Assembly (NCBI GenBank): GCA_023512835.1
Contig: CM042087.1
Span: 22,005,894-22,069,893, forward strand
Direction of reading: 5' to 3'
Source of the DNA: Taxillus chinensis
Lineage: Eukaryota > Streptophyta > Magnoliopsida > Santalales > Loranthaceae
DNA length: 64,000 nt
Below, piece by piece: positions 1 through 11,079 of this stretch; positions within the stretch are counted from its first letter, which is position 1, and the number at the start of each line of letters is the position of its first letter. The notes beneath the pieces are model-generated. The model was not told the DNA's origin. It did not search any database and was given only the letters and a program-made list of their open reading frames with translations. A program made the position numbers and the translations under genes.

Positions 1-904
1 CGTATGCCCCTGTTCCGAACAATATGATCTCATTTCCGAAAAGTCAAATTCCGTACCATGATCACTCTTGATGCATTTAATGCTCTCCTTGTGAGTTGCT
101 TATCCAGTTGAAGAGATCTACAAGATGTTCAAAAGTTTGATCCTTTGATTTCAAGAACATCACCCATGTGTATCTGGTGTAATCATCGATAACCACAAGA
201 GTATATCTCGCCCTAGTGATGAAACAGATATAGGACCACATAGGTCCATATGAAGAAGTTGCAGAGGAGCAGTTATTGAGTTAACCGATTTGCTCTTAAA
301 GCCGTGTTTGGTCTGTTTACCAAGTTGGCATTCTCGACGGAGAGTGTCTCTGGAGAACTTGAGTTTGGGTAGACCGGTGACAAGATCAAGTGACGCCAAT
401 TTAGACAAAGTCTTAAAATTTAAATGTGCGCATCGCTTGTGCCATAACCAACTATCTTCATCGTTGCTTTCGTGAGGAAGCATACAGGGTCGAAGAATTA
501 TTTCTTAAGACCACCGAATATATGTCCCCATCTCTTGATCCGGATAACTTAACGTCTCCAGGATAAGTTTTCTCTTACCGTACGAGGTGTTGGACAAAAA
601 AGGAAACAAGAAATCCTTTGTCACATAGTTTATCGACACTTAGCAAATTATGCTTTAAACCTTCGACTAGTGCAACTTTAGTGATTGATACACACCGTTA
701 GTTAAAGTGCCATACCCGACAGCCTTACCTTTTGTTGTCGCCATATGAAACGGATGGACCTTGTTTATCATTAACTTCTACAAGAGTTTGGTCACCCGTC
801 ATATGTCCGGAGCATCCACTATCAAGGATCCACTTGCTTTGATTGATCTTTAACTTCAAGTGATCCGGCAATTCATTCCAGAGATGCTCCTGAAAGACAA
901 CAGT
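1..904 (-). pseudogene. pol: copia A0 pol fragment: protease and N-terminal integrase
   Basis: This is the start of pol of copy A0, downstream of the gag stop. On the minus strand it matches A2 and A3: protease region around 800-850, then the pre-integrase zinc-binding segment (HKRCAHLNFKTLSKLASLDL, 365-450), then the integrase core up to the HGTEF and SYCSEQG blocks at the edge. The longest open stretch is 160-483 (107 codons). Other parts are in different frames, so it is a frameshifted pseudogene. Copia pol makes protease, integrase and reverse transcriptase/RNase H, used for element replication in virus-like particles. Confidence 0.85.
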
Positions 905-3193
905 TTACACTTTTGGTGCCCAAACTTGTTTCGGGCGGTTAGAGTGAGCAGCAAGATTGTCAACATTTACGGATTTGATTTTGTTAGGACTCTTAGCTTT
1001 CCACGTTGACATTAACTTGTTAGTTTTGCTTCTTTTGTTTGGGTTTTCTTGGGAGAGACACTCCTTTTAGATTTAGATCTTGTTTTGCTCGAAGAACCCC
1101 TTTTATTAAACTGATCTTTATTTGATTGAAATTGATTACAAAGCTAGCTATCAGATAGACTCCAACATTCATAGTGATAATGACCCATTTCCCTACAGGA
1201 TGGAACAGACACTATAATGTGAAGTACAAACAGGGGATACAGTCTCTTAGATTTTACGGCTTTTTCTACTCGTTCCTCGTGGCCTAATCCATTACGTTTG
1301 GGTGACGCGCTCTTGGCCCTAAATGCGTCGGCCTTAGCCTTGTCTTTCTTTTTGGGTGCTACGATTTTGGCTTTAACCGCAGCGCCTTCCCTTCATCTTT
1401 AGTTACGGGTGCTACCGCTCGGGAAGTGCATGAATGACCTACATTCCATGATCATATACTATGGTGCCACCGAAATGAAACCATCCAACGGTTTAGATGT
1501 ACTAACAAGGATATAAGTTGGTTAGTTTAGGAGTGAAATCCGGAGGACACTCGGTAGCTTGAGCTATGGAGGTTGATGGTTTAGAACCTAGGCCAGGTTT
1601 GACTCGAATGTCGTCAAGGGTCGCCCTAAAGGTAGAGGCTATTTCCCGGATTTTAGCCACTTACGATTTATTTCCTTTTCCCTGTTCAGTTCATTTTCGA
1701 GTCTTTTCACTATAACTTTTAGGCCTGAGAGATTGGTATTTAACAAATGATTTTCAGCTCTTAGATCATGATACCAAGCTTCCTTTCCTCCGAAGTCGCC
1801 GACGTCCTTTTCGAGTCTATTAATAGTAAATTCGAGACGTTTATTCCGACTTTCCATATCTTTGTACATTTGAGTAATTATTAGTCTCTCATTCTTTTCA
1901 TGATCACATGCAATAGTAAGAGATTCTAATTTACTCAGGAGCTCGAAGATAGAAGGTACCTCGCATTTGCCATGAGGCGGACGTTCGGCTTAATGGTCGG
2001 CTCATCATCCGAGGATTCCTCCTCTTCTTCCGAGCCACTCATGTATTTTGTCACGAGCGCTTTTCTCTTGCTCTTGCTGTTATCCGAGGTGGAGCGGCGA
2101 GGATTTACCTTGTCACTTTTCTCGGCCACCTTTGCTTTGGACTCGCATTCCTTGGCCCGGTGACCCGTTTTCCCACAGTTGAAACATTCCTGGGAACCGG
2201 TCTCCGGTCGCTCCTTCCGTTGGAACGATGATGATGAGCGTCTTCGATCCCTTTCTGCTTTTCCGTAGGAATCGCTCAAAGGATTTGACAAGAAGGGCTA
2301 TCTCCTCCTCCTCGTCGAATCGGAATTGTCGGATACGTCCGTATCATCATTCCTCGTATGTTTAGACATTCAGTAGCTTTGAGAGCTACCCCCTTTTCTT
2401 TCCGAGCTATTTTCTCATCTCTCGTCGAGTACTTAAACCCGACTTCGTGAGTCCGCAGCTCTCCATATAGTTCTTCAAGGGGAACATACCGCCCTTTTTG
2501 TCCGATTGCATTTGGAGTTGTTTGGAGTAGTAGCGATCCGGCAAGGAGCGAAAGAACTTGTCATTGATCCGGGATTGAGAGTAATGCTCATTGCGATCTT
2601 GGCTCAAGTATGAGCTTGCCGAATCTCCGATAGATGCTTTCAAGTGATTCGCCCGGTTTATGATTAAAACTCTCAAAGTTACGTCGAGAGTGCAGATCAC
2701 ATTCGCAGCATCTGGGATTGACTCCCCTCATAGAGGATTGTCGGTTTGTCCCAAACGACTTTTGCCGTCGTGCAGCCCTGGACGTCCGTGAAAGCCTCGG
2801 AATCCAAAGACGATGTAACATAAGCCGAGCCTTTTCACTAGCGTCTTCGCCAGGCTCTTTCATCGTTGGTAAGTTCAAGATCGGTCTTTGGCCTCCTTAC
2901 GCCATGTTCTCCGATAGTCATCGGAATTGGAATCTCCCGATGAAGACATGGCCACATAAGATGATCATGGCAAACCATAAACATCTTCATGCGAGCTTTC
3001 CACCGGGAGAAAAGCTCAGGTGTGAATTTGGGCGGTTTCGTTAGAGTAAACCCGGAACTTCGTGGTTGAGAAGTGGCGCAGCAGCAGGTTGTGGTGGGTC
3101 GACATTTTCACCGCTGCTTCGATTCGGGATGGGCTCCCGTGCACCTCCGGAGTTAAGGCGAGTGTTGAATAGCATACCGCTTTCTTCGGCCAT
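905..3193 (-). pseudogene. gag: copia A0 gag (broken)
   Basis: Start chosen at the ATG at 3193-3191, giving MAEESGMLFNTRLN, which is also found at the same place in A2. Order: N-terminal region (ENVDPPQPAA), a nucleocapsid zinc knuckle of CX2CX4HX4C form (CFNCGKTGHRAKEC, near 2150-2200, intact here), an acidic run (SGSEEEEESSDDE), a coiled-coil stretch (1639-1869) and a basic C-terminus ending in WAPKV before a TAA at 907-905. Several frameshifts split it. Gag packages element RNA; the coiled coil probably drives multimerisation (family knowledge). Pol follows in the same frame after the stop. Confidence 0.85.
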
Positions 3194-3240
3194 TTTCGAG
3201 ATTGAAAGAGTGAGATCTCTACTTAGAACGAAGTAGAACT

Positions 3241-3252
3241 TGCTCGATACCA
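3241..3252 (-). other. primer binding site of A0
   Basis: The reverse complement reads TGGTATCGAGCA. This is the plant initiator-Met-tRNA primer site TGGTATCAGAGC with changes, two bases inside the LTR border at 3255. Confidence 0.75.
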
Positions 3253-3254
3253 CT

Positions 3255-4507
3255 TGATGGTCCCTTGGAGCCTAAAGGGGGGGGGGGTGAATAGGCTCTT
3301 ATTCGAACTCTTTCTTTTCTCTCAAGACACAAAGACTTATCTAGTTTAAGTGATAGAATCACCGCGGAAGATAACCAGATAGTGGAAGTATTTTGTTTTA
3401 TTATCACAAGGTGATTACAACAAAATAGAAGCAAACACTCTCTTACACTCGTTTACAACAATGAACTCACACACTAGCCAAGTTCCTTTTCTATTTTTGC
3501 CCACCTAAGCACACCTTTACATGAAGTATAAGTTTGAATATTTATACAAAACATTCCTAAGAGACAACCTTGGAACTTGAAGTTCGGAATGCGTTCAAGA
3601 CTAACTATCCTCTAAATCTCCGCCTTGATCTGCTGCGGATTGTGGAGCTCAAGATCTTGGATTTGAAGAGTATAAGTGTCTTTGTGAGTTCCGAGATACA
3701 ATTAAGGTTGTGTCCACATATCCGGATGATCCACGTGTAAGATTCTTCTTGTTCTAAATGCATTCGTCTTTACATCGGGACAAGACGAGCCGATAACTTT
3801 AAATGCGGTTTTGTTGGAGCAGTGTCTTCTTGGTCCGGTGTAATTTTCCTTACTCCGTAGTTAATGAAGCTCGGAACCTTACTCCGTGTCGGTGGTTGCT
3901 TACTCCGTATCTATTCGAACTGGAATCCTTAGTCCGTGTCAGCGCTTCCTTACTCCGCATGTAAGTTCCTTACTCCGCATGTAGGTTCCTTACTCCGCAT
4001 GTAAGTTCCTTACTCCGTATGTAAGTTCCTTACTCCGCATGTAAGTTCCTTACTCCGCATGTAGGTTCCTTACTCCGCATGTAAGTTCCTTACTCCGTAT
4101 GTAAGTTCCTTACTCCGCATGTAAGTTCCTTACTCCGTATGTAAGTTCCTTACTCCGGGCGAGTAATAAGTCCGGATTCCTTACTCCGCATCTGGTTTCT
4201 TTACTCCGCATCTATTTTCCTTACTCCGCACTTATTTTCCTTACTCCGCACTTATCCTTTAAGTTCTTAGTCCGTAGGATTGTTCCTTATTCCGTATGTA
4301 TTTGTTACTTGGTTATTTACCAAGTGTTTGACGACACTAACTCTTGTCCGGATCAGGATTATGTATCCTGTCCTTAGCTTTGCTCTCACGAGTGCATCTT
4401 TGGATTAGTGACATACCTTCTGCAATGATCAAATAAACACAAAAGATCTCAGATCAAATTACATAAGGCTTTATCAGCATTATCCAAATTCTGGGTTTGA
4501 TCCAACA
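3255..4507 (-). repeat. 5' LTR of A0
   Basis: A 1253-bp LTR. In element orientation it starts TGTTGGATCAAACC and ends GGGACCATCA. It is nearly identical to the LTR at 13405-14659, including the order of variant units in an internal 20-bp tandem array. A run of G (about 3279-3290) lies near its 3' end. It carries many copies of CGGAGTAAGGA (element orientation). Confidence 0.92.
3946..4165. repeat. 20-bp minisatellite in A0 LTR, 11 units
   Basis: Unit TTCCTTACTCCGCATGTAAG, repeated 11 times without gaps. Variants CGTATG and GTAGG occur in a fixed order in which units 1-4 repeat as units 5-8, an 80-bp higher-order repeat. The junction GTAAGTTCCTTAC between units is a small inverted repeat. Further degenerate copies flank the array from about 3840 to 4290. 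Confidence 0.95.
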
Positions 4508-5076
4508 ATTTCATTTGTTTCCAAACAACCATCCCTTGTGTATTTTTCATCGATTCCCAAAGCCAAATGAATATATTTTCTTCATTCGAATTAAAGTTAG
4601 AGTTTTCTTACCATTTAGCACTATCCCTTGATGGTGTTAGATAATTCTTTTAGGATCACTCCTTAAATTGCTTAGGCAAATTGAATTGAAAATTAATTTA
4701 GGAGAAATTGTAGAAAATGTATGATTTAAGTATTTTAGAATTGTATTTTAGGTTTTTTCTCTAAACGTTTCATTTTCACTTTAGATATTTTAGAATAATT
4801 ATTGATAAGCGAAATTAAAACAAAAGTTAAAACAAATTAGAAACCTCTAAAATCTTAGGATAGGTACCGAAAGGGCGTCGTGGGGGTGCTAGTGCTTCCC
4901 CACGCGTAATCAAACTCCCGAACCTAGCTCTGGCAACGTAGATCATTTTAGGTGACCAACTGCACCTCAAAAACAGTTGGTGGCGACTGCGCTTCTTTTC
5001 ATCACCATTCGGGTGAAGGGTGGGAAAACCACATCCCCAAAAGCGGGTTTCCCCCGGACGAAATCCGGTGATGACG
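4508..5076 (+). repeat. distal part of Tat-like 5' LTR
   Basis: It matches 19498-20071 closely over its whole length. The 3' copy ends CGATGATGACA and this copy CGGTGATGACG, after which the two diverge. That divergence point, not the earlier GTTGGTGGCGACT, is taken as the LTR end. Confidence 0.8.
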
Positions 5077-5078
5077 AT

Positions 5079-5095
5079 TAGCGACTCATTGGGGA
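5079..5095 (+). other. putative primer binding site of Tat-like element
   Basis: TAGCGACTCATTGGGGA directly follows the LTR end. It resembles the TGGCGACTC...GGGGA primer site described for Ogre/Tat elements. A second similar string (TGGTGGCGACTG, 4978-4989) lies about 100 bp upstream, inside the LTR. Confidence 0.55.
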
Positions 5096-6286
5096 AAATT
5101 AGAGAGTTAGGCCTAAGATTAGGATTAGGAGGTTTATTCTTTATTTTAAATTGTTTTATTCTTTCATTCCTTATTTATTTTTTTAATCGATTTATCTATT
5201 GCACTTAATCGCCGTTGTATGATAGTTTTGATTTACGCACTTTAATGCCATGATAATCTTGTTTTACCGCTTTCCTTAAATCGTTGCATTCATGCATAAA
5301 CCCTATACCCGAGTTTTTATCATAGTATAGGTTAGCGAGGTTTATTAGGGTGCCCCCGCACGTTAATCATTATCCGCAACGGGACCCCGGACTCTTCACT
5401 CAAGCTTGAGGTCCTTTTAAGGTTCATCCTTTTAAGGGCCCCTCCGGTAAATCCCATGGCATACGGAGCCCTCTATAGAGGAAGTTTGGGGACTAACGAA
5501 TAAGATAGGTTTAGCAGTAGAAGTCCATTAGGGATATTGACCCACATGTTGTTTGCTCATTTTAGCCTTTCTTTTGAAGGATAGTTGCATTCATATTAGA
5601 TTATATTGTTCTGCTTATCTTGTTGTATACTATATTGTAAATATTCTTGTTGTTATTGTTCATATATTATCTTTTTTTTATATTGTTATTTTTCTTACTT
5701 TGTTTTTATTTATGTAATTGTTCATATGAATATTATTGTTTTACTAACCTTATTTTATGTATATTATTGTTCTTTTTACTAACATTGTTTTCATTATATA
5801 CATATTAATGTTGTTTTTCTTTTAACCTTATCTTGTATATTGTTATCCTTTTAATTTGACCTTCATTCATACATGTGTTCATATAGTCTTAGGACATAAC
5901 TACCAAACATAAATTTAGGTGTACATTCAAGCATTCATTACTTAGTTTAGGGGTAGTTGAGACTAGGCTTCATTAATTTATATGTGTTTGTGAATTTCAT
6001 AACTAGGAAAAGAAGAAAGACAAAATAACAAAAAAAAAGGGAAATCATGTAAATAATACAAACCTTTAGGGCTTATAACATGTTTCATGCATCACTCTAG
6101 GAAGGGTAGGTTTTTAAAACTCTCATGCACATTCTTATATGCATGCATGCCTTCAGCATAAAAAATGAAAAAAATGAAAAAAATAAAATGTAATAAAAGG
6201 GAGCTTACCACAGTTTACCTCTTTCAGAAGTCAACATAGCGCACCGATACAATCTGCGATCCCGTCACCAACGATCATCCACTTCA
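5096..6286 (+). other. leader of Tat-like element, no gene seen
   Basis: AT-rich 1.2 kb between primer site and gag, with T-rich stretches (5580-5870) and A-rich tracts (6025-6200). I see no coding signal or tandem array. Confidence 0.6.
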
Positions 6287-7823
6287 ATGGCTGACCAAAC
6301 TGAAAGTCGTTTTACTAGTCTGGAGCAAGGGCAACAAGAACTTCAGAATCAGATGAGGGTCATGATGGAAATGCTGACTAAGATGGCAGCTGAAAAAGAC
6401 AGGGGTTCTATTGAGGTAGACACTAACTCCCCTCATGGGCAACCCCAAGAAGCACCATTACCCCAAAATTTCATGCCAACACCTCCTCAAGTATCTGTTC
6501 CAACCAATGTGAATCTTGGACCTTCAAACCATATGCCATGTGTTCAACCAAATCCAGTGAATGTTGCTGAACCGATGGAGACTTCAATACATAAAGAAGA
6601 CGACCAGTCCCTGGCAATGAAGCAATTGGAGGAGAGACTAAGAGCTGTGGAAGGAACAGAAACCTATGGAATGATCAGTCATCAAGACTTGTGCCTAGTC
6701 CCTGGAGTTGTTCTACCACCGAAATTCAAGGTTCCAGAATTTGAAAAGTTTAATGGATCTCAATGCCATAGGACGCATATCACTATGTACTGTAGGAAGA
6801 TGGCTGCTCATTCCAATGATGATAAACTCTTAATCCATTGTTTCCAAGAAAGTCTGACTGGGGCACCACTCCGATGGTATATTCAGTTGGAGGGACGTCA
6901 TATCAGGACCTGGCGGGACCTTGCAATCGCATTCCTAACGCAAGACAAGCATGTCACGGAGTTAGAACTCGACAGGTAGCTCCCGGCTTTTGAAAAAAGG
7001 GGCTAATGAGAGTTTTAAAATTTATGCTAGAAGGTGGAGGGAGGCAGCTATGGAAGTCCAACCCCCATTAACTGAAAAAGAGCTGACTACAATGTTCATC
7101 AGAACTCTAAAAGGGGTATACTATGAGAAACTAATTGGCAATGTGTCTAGCAACTTTGCAGACTTAGTAGCTTTCTGGGGAACGCATAGAAGATGGTATT
7201 AAGGAAGGGAAGCTTCATGGAGATACACCTGATCCACCAAAGAAGTCTCCATTGGGAGGAAAGAAAAAGGAAGCCGATACTCGGGTAGTTTCGAGAATCC
7301 TCCTATTCCGCAAAGCACTTTTGGGGCATACCCAAGTCTTTTCCCTACTCCTGGATTCTATACGGGGTTACCTCCATTTGCAGCCTATGCGGCCCTAGTA
7401 CCCCAACTTCCAACATATCAATCACCAAGGGGAGCCCCAAGCCCTCTTCCACCAGTTCCACCTCCGACTGTGCAACTAGGGCCCCAACAGACGTCTACAA
7501 GGCCAAATCAAGCTTCCAACCGGACCAAGTTAGAATTTGATCCAATCCCCATTACCTACACTGAGTTATATCCCCAACTTTTGAAAGCCAGTATGGTGAG
7601 CCCTATACCTATGGGAGAAGTGAAGCAACCTTACCCGGGATGGTACAAAGCAGATGCCCGTTGTACCTATCACAATAACGAAGTTGGTCACAACATTGAG
7701 GGTTGCATTGCCTTCAAGAGAAAGGTCCAACATCTGCTGAATTCCAAATGGTTGGATTTCTCAAAGCAAGCTAGTGCACCAAATGTCAACTCAAATCCAT
7801 TGCCAAAGCATTCCAACCAGTGA
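6287..7823 (+). pseudogene. gag: gag of Tat-like gypsy element (broken)
   Basis: ATG at 6287. The first 230 codons hold a coiled-coil-like N-terminus (residues 1-45), a Pro-rich linker, a second helix (QLEERLRAVEG) and a retrotransposon gag core (FKVPEFEKFNG, MYCRKMAAHS, LTGAPLRWY, WRDLAIAFL). A TAG at 6977 ends this piece. The core continues at 6990-7202 in another frame (ANESFKIYARRWREAAMEVQ, PPLTEKELT) and then shifts frame again (IEDGIKEGKL, about 7185). The last piece (7470-7823) has the FDPIPITYTELYPQL block and a Cys/His segment (CTYHNNEVGHNIEGC, CX2HX4HX4C-like) seen near the end of Tat-type gag. The block order matches Tat/Ogre gag. At least one stop and two frameshifts make it non-functional. 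Confidence 0.85.
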
Positions 7824-8409
7824 ACCGTGAACGTGGGAGCCATTGGAATAAAGAAAAGGAGCAAGCCTTGCGACACCTTGGGAAACTCTTCGGATGTTTA
7901 GAACTTTTTCTTGTGTTTAGTTTTGTCAATCTTGTTTTATATTCTACATGCTTTTTTAAATTCTAGAACTTTGTTCCTTTGTTCCTTTGTTTTGCATTTG
8001 TAAAAAAATAAAAAAAAAACCTGGCTTTTTAAAGTTATTTTACCCACATTTTGCATGCAATGTCCATTATCAGTTGTTTACTCTCTTGGCATGGGTAATA
8101 AGCTCAATAGGGGCATACCGAACAAAGAATCTGGGCTATCTAAGTTTATCCAAAACCAAAAGGACGATCAGATGAGCAACTACCGTTGAAATTAGGGGAC
8201 CAGATCCAAGAGAAGCAACATCCACTTCAAACAGGGGCATTTGACATCGAAGGGTTCCTTCTGCCATCAAAAGATAAGTTCATTTCTTTTTTGAGCATTT
8301 TGAGACAAATTTTGATTGTTTAAAATGAAAAGAGGTCGTCTTTTCCTTCCTCATAATACTACCATCGCTACCCCTTTTGAACCTGAGTATATTTCTTTCA
8401 AATAACCTG

Positions 8410-8770
8410 ATCCGTAGTTCACCCCACATTGGGGCAATATATAAGTGTCAAAACCCCATATTGGGGCAATTTTGTCAAATAATTCTTTTACTGGGGCAGT
8501 TTTTAAGATCCCTCATAGATGCATACCCCACAATGGGGCAGTTTTTGTTTTAAAAAAAAAGAGCAAAAGAAAAGAAAGAAAAAGCATAACTCTCGTGTTG
8601 GGGTAGTTTTAAGACCTCTCATAGAGATACCCCACAATCGAGGCAATTTTTGTTAGATAGAAAAAAATGAGCGAAAGAAAAAAATAAAAAAAGGAAAAAA
8701 GAAACATTTGTGTAGTAGGATCCCGCATTGAGACAATTTTGTAAAGTACCCCTACATTGGGGCAATTTTA
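8410..8770. repeat. degenerate repeats of CCCCAnATTGGGGCA
   Basis: About eight copies of a near-palindrome such as CCCCATATTGGGGCA followed by a T-rich run, spaced 40-90 bp apart. The early copies are closest to consensus. Several are followed by A-rich runs with GAAAG. Confidence 0.75.
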
Positions 8771-8957
8771 GCAATTGTGTGAAGTTAGTCTGAACTATGG
8801 ATCAAATCTAGCCTGGAATAGGTTTGAGCCGCTTTATATCCTTTCTTGTTAAACCCAGTAGCCCAAGCCTACGTTACGGTCCTAATAAAGTCCTCTCCGA
8901 TTAAGCAATCAAATTATTTCTCAAATGCTCAAAAAGAAACAAGTCACAGATATTCAA

Positions 8958-9083
8958 GGCGGACTTGATGAAAACCCGCAAGGGCATCAAGAGTAAAATA
9001 CAAAGCCATCTACAAGGCAAAAGGAACAACAAGCAAAAAAAAGGCGGGCTTAGTGAAAACCCAAAGGGGCACTAAGAGTAAAA
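8958..9083 (+). repeat. two ~63-bp direct repeats
   Basis: The block GGCGGACTTGATGAAAACCC...GAGTAAAATACAAAGCC (about 8958-9008) recurs at about 9041-9093 as GGCGGGCTTAGTGAAAACCC...GAGTAAAATTCAAAGCC. Confidence 0.7.
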
Positions 9084-9811
9084 TTCAAAGCCAAGAAAGA
9101 AGGTAAACCATTCAAGACCCAAAATCAGTCAACATCATTCTCCAATTAAGTCGGTGAGCATTAAGACTTCGGCAAGCAGGCATCTTCTCAAATCATGTCT
9201 CTTCACAACAATCCCAACATTTGTAAACATCTTCTTATAACTGAACCTTTGAACATCAATTGAGGTCCAAAATCATCCCAACTTTTTCTCCATTTGAACT
9301 TCAAAGCGTCAAGCCATCACTGTCAAGTCAGCAACCAGAATCCCAATAAAGCCCTTAAGCCTCAAGATTCAAACAACCAGACATTCCCTCCAACCTTGTC
9401 CCTCAATACCTAGATCCAGGGCCATCGGATAGAATTGTCCATTGATATTTCTAAACCCTCAAATCCATGCAAGGCCTAGCAGCAGCTACACCTAGATAGT
9501 TCAAATAAACTTTATAAGGATTCCCCTTAAAAGCTTTTACCTCTCTCAAGCGAGAAACAAGAGGTGATTCTACGTTGCATAATCATGTTTAAAAATCGTT
9601 TTCAATAAATTTTATTTTTAAATTCAAAGCGCTTTGTGTGCATTACTTTCAATAAAGTGATTATGCTCCAATTGAGTTTCCAAGGGTGCCACTCAGCAAG
9701 AATACCCTGACCAGGCAAGAAAGGGTTCCCCGATTGAATGAACTTGCTCCCTAACAGAAGGCCAAGCCACTGTCCAAGAATACAATGACCTCCTAGCAAG
9801 GTTCAATTGAT

Positions 9812-10006
9812 TTGGAACAGTTTCTTGAGCGTTTCGACAGTCTGAAGAAATTAAGTAAGCCTCCCCAGCAGCCGGAGCACCCTCAACTAAAGAGTTTTCC
9901 AGATGAGATCTTGAATCCCATTCCCCAACTAGTCTACATGAATTCCAACAGCGCCAACCCCCAGTGGTTTAAGCTCCCTTTTAATAAGATTTATCATGCA
10001 TCCTAG
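9812..10006 (+). CDS. 64-codon ORF of unknown meaning
   Basis: Short open frame with a charged N-terminus and a Pro-rich middle (KPPQQPEHPQ). It lies in the otherwise non-coding part of the Tat-like element. I recognise no domain; it may be a remnant of the element's coding region or chance. Confidence 0.2.
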   Translation: MEQFLERFDSLKKLSKPPQQPEHPQLKSFPDEILNPIPQLVYMNSNSANPQWFKLPFNKIYHAS

Positions 10007-10883
10007 ACATACATCTCATTGCATTTCATGCATCACTTGCATACATTCATCATCTCTTCCATTTCAGGAACGTTGTCTCCTCCGAAGATCCCAAGAGATC
10101 ATCCTAAACAAGCTTCCCAAGATAACCAAGCTTTAAAGTCTTCCGCCGTTCAACCATAAAAGTCATTCTTTGCAATTTCCCAAGCTCGAGAAGCATTCGT
10201 GACAATCAAGCAAACATCTCATTCTTTTTCAGGTAACCTCGTAGAGCGATCTCATTGAGTGAACTTGTAGAGGGAGCCCCTAGTGAGTCATTAGCAAACT
10301 TCTTCAGCAATTATTGATTTCTTTCCAGGCCCTAGATGCCATTTCAGTCCCTTAACCTTAGAGATCATCCCATGTACATACCCTTATCCTTTTATCCTTC
10401 TGGGAAGTCCGAAGGCAGGTCCTCTACACCTATCACACCTTTTCTTTTTCATTCTTTCATGAAGTCCACTGGCAGGTCCCCGGAAACTATCCTTAGTTTT
10501 TAAATTTAGTTTTGGGAAGTCCGCAGTCAGTGTAATGACCTGTGTTTTTGGAAGAACAAGCTGGAACGAAGATGAACAATACCTTGGGCGAACGCTTGGG
10601 TCGAAAGGTGGAAGACTCAAAGATTTGGGTCGTAGGGTCAAAGACCGAGGGTCGAAGTTCGAAGGGTTGAGGGTCGAAGGTTTAATCTTCGAGACAGATC
10701 TTTGAGGCCGCATTTCCAGCGAGTCTTCGAGGGAGTGTTTCTACGAGTCTTCGTGGCTTGGTTGTTAGAGAGTGTAATGAACTCAAGTGGGAGCGTGTAG
10801 AGGCTGCGTGTGACAATGACCACGTTTGGATTGTGGGTATTTTGTCCTGTGTGGAAGTGGAGTAGTTAGTTCATGTTTTATTT

Positions 10884-10960
10884 ATCAAAACTATGTCGTT
10901 TTGATGGTGTGTTTCATTTATCAAAACTACGTTGTTTTGATAAGTGAGGTTTATATAAGG
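10884..10960 (+). promoter_or_regulatory. twin palindromes plus TATA box in solo LTR
   Basis: Two 22-bp palindromes, ATCAAAACTATGTCGTTTTGAT (bases 10884-10905) and a close copy (10920-10941), stand 36 bp apart. TTATATAAGG follows at 10951-10960. This looks like the LTR core promoter. Confidence 0.7.
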
Positions 10961-11015
10961 AGGAGCTCTCTTTGTTTTAGGTTTAGGGTTTTTGTTGTCA
11001 GCCGCTGCAGCCGTC

Positions 11016-11017
<2 letters not shown>

Positions 11018-11077
<60 letters not shown>
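11018..11077. repeat. (AG)30 microsatellite
   Basis: An uninterrupted 60-bp AG tract 58 bp downstream of the LTR TATA box, so within the expected transcript leader. Confidence 0.97.

Positions 11078-11079
<2 letters not shown>

Larger units (their letters stand above)
1..4507 (-). mobile_element. Ty1/copia family A, copy A0 (5' part; rest left of window)
   Basis: Read on the minus strand this is 5' LTR (4507-3255), primer site, gag and the start of pol, running off the left edge of the window. It is collinear with copies A2 and A3 further right. The right end (LTR end ...GATCCAACA at 4507) is followed directly by sequence that continues the 3' LTR of the Tat-type element from position 19498. 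A0 therefore inserted into the other LTR of that gypsy element. The expected target duplication is ATTTC (4508-4512), and its partner should lie left of the window. Long gag with coiled coil, zinc knuckle, the tRNA-Met primer site and the TGTTGG LTR start fit the Sirevirus-like branch of copia (inference). Confidence 0.9.

Noticed and set aside
3946..4165. Regular 20-bp repeats that look array-like (CRISPR-like) at first glance
   Set aside because: Units are contiguous with no spacers and lie in a plant LTR; the identical array is in another LTR copy. It is a minisatellite.
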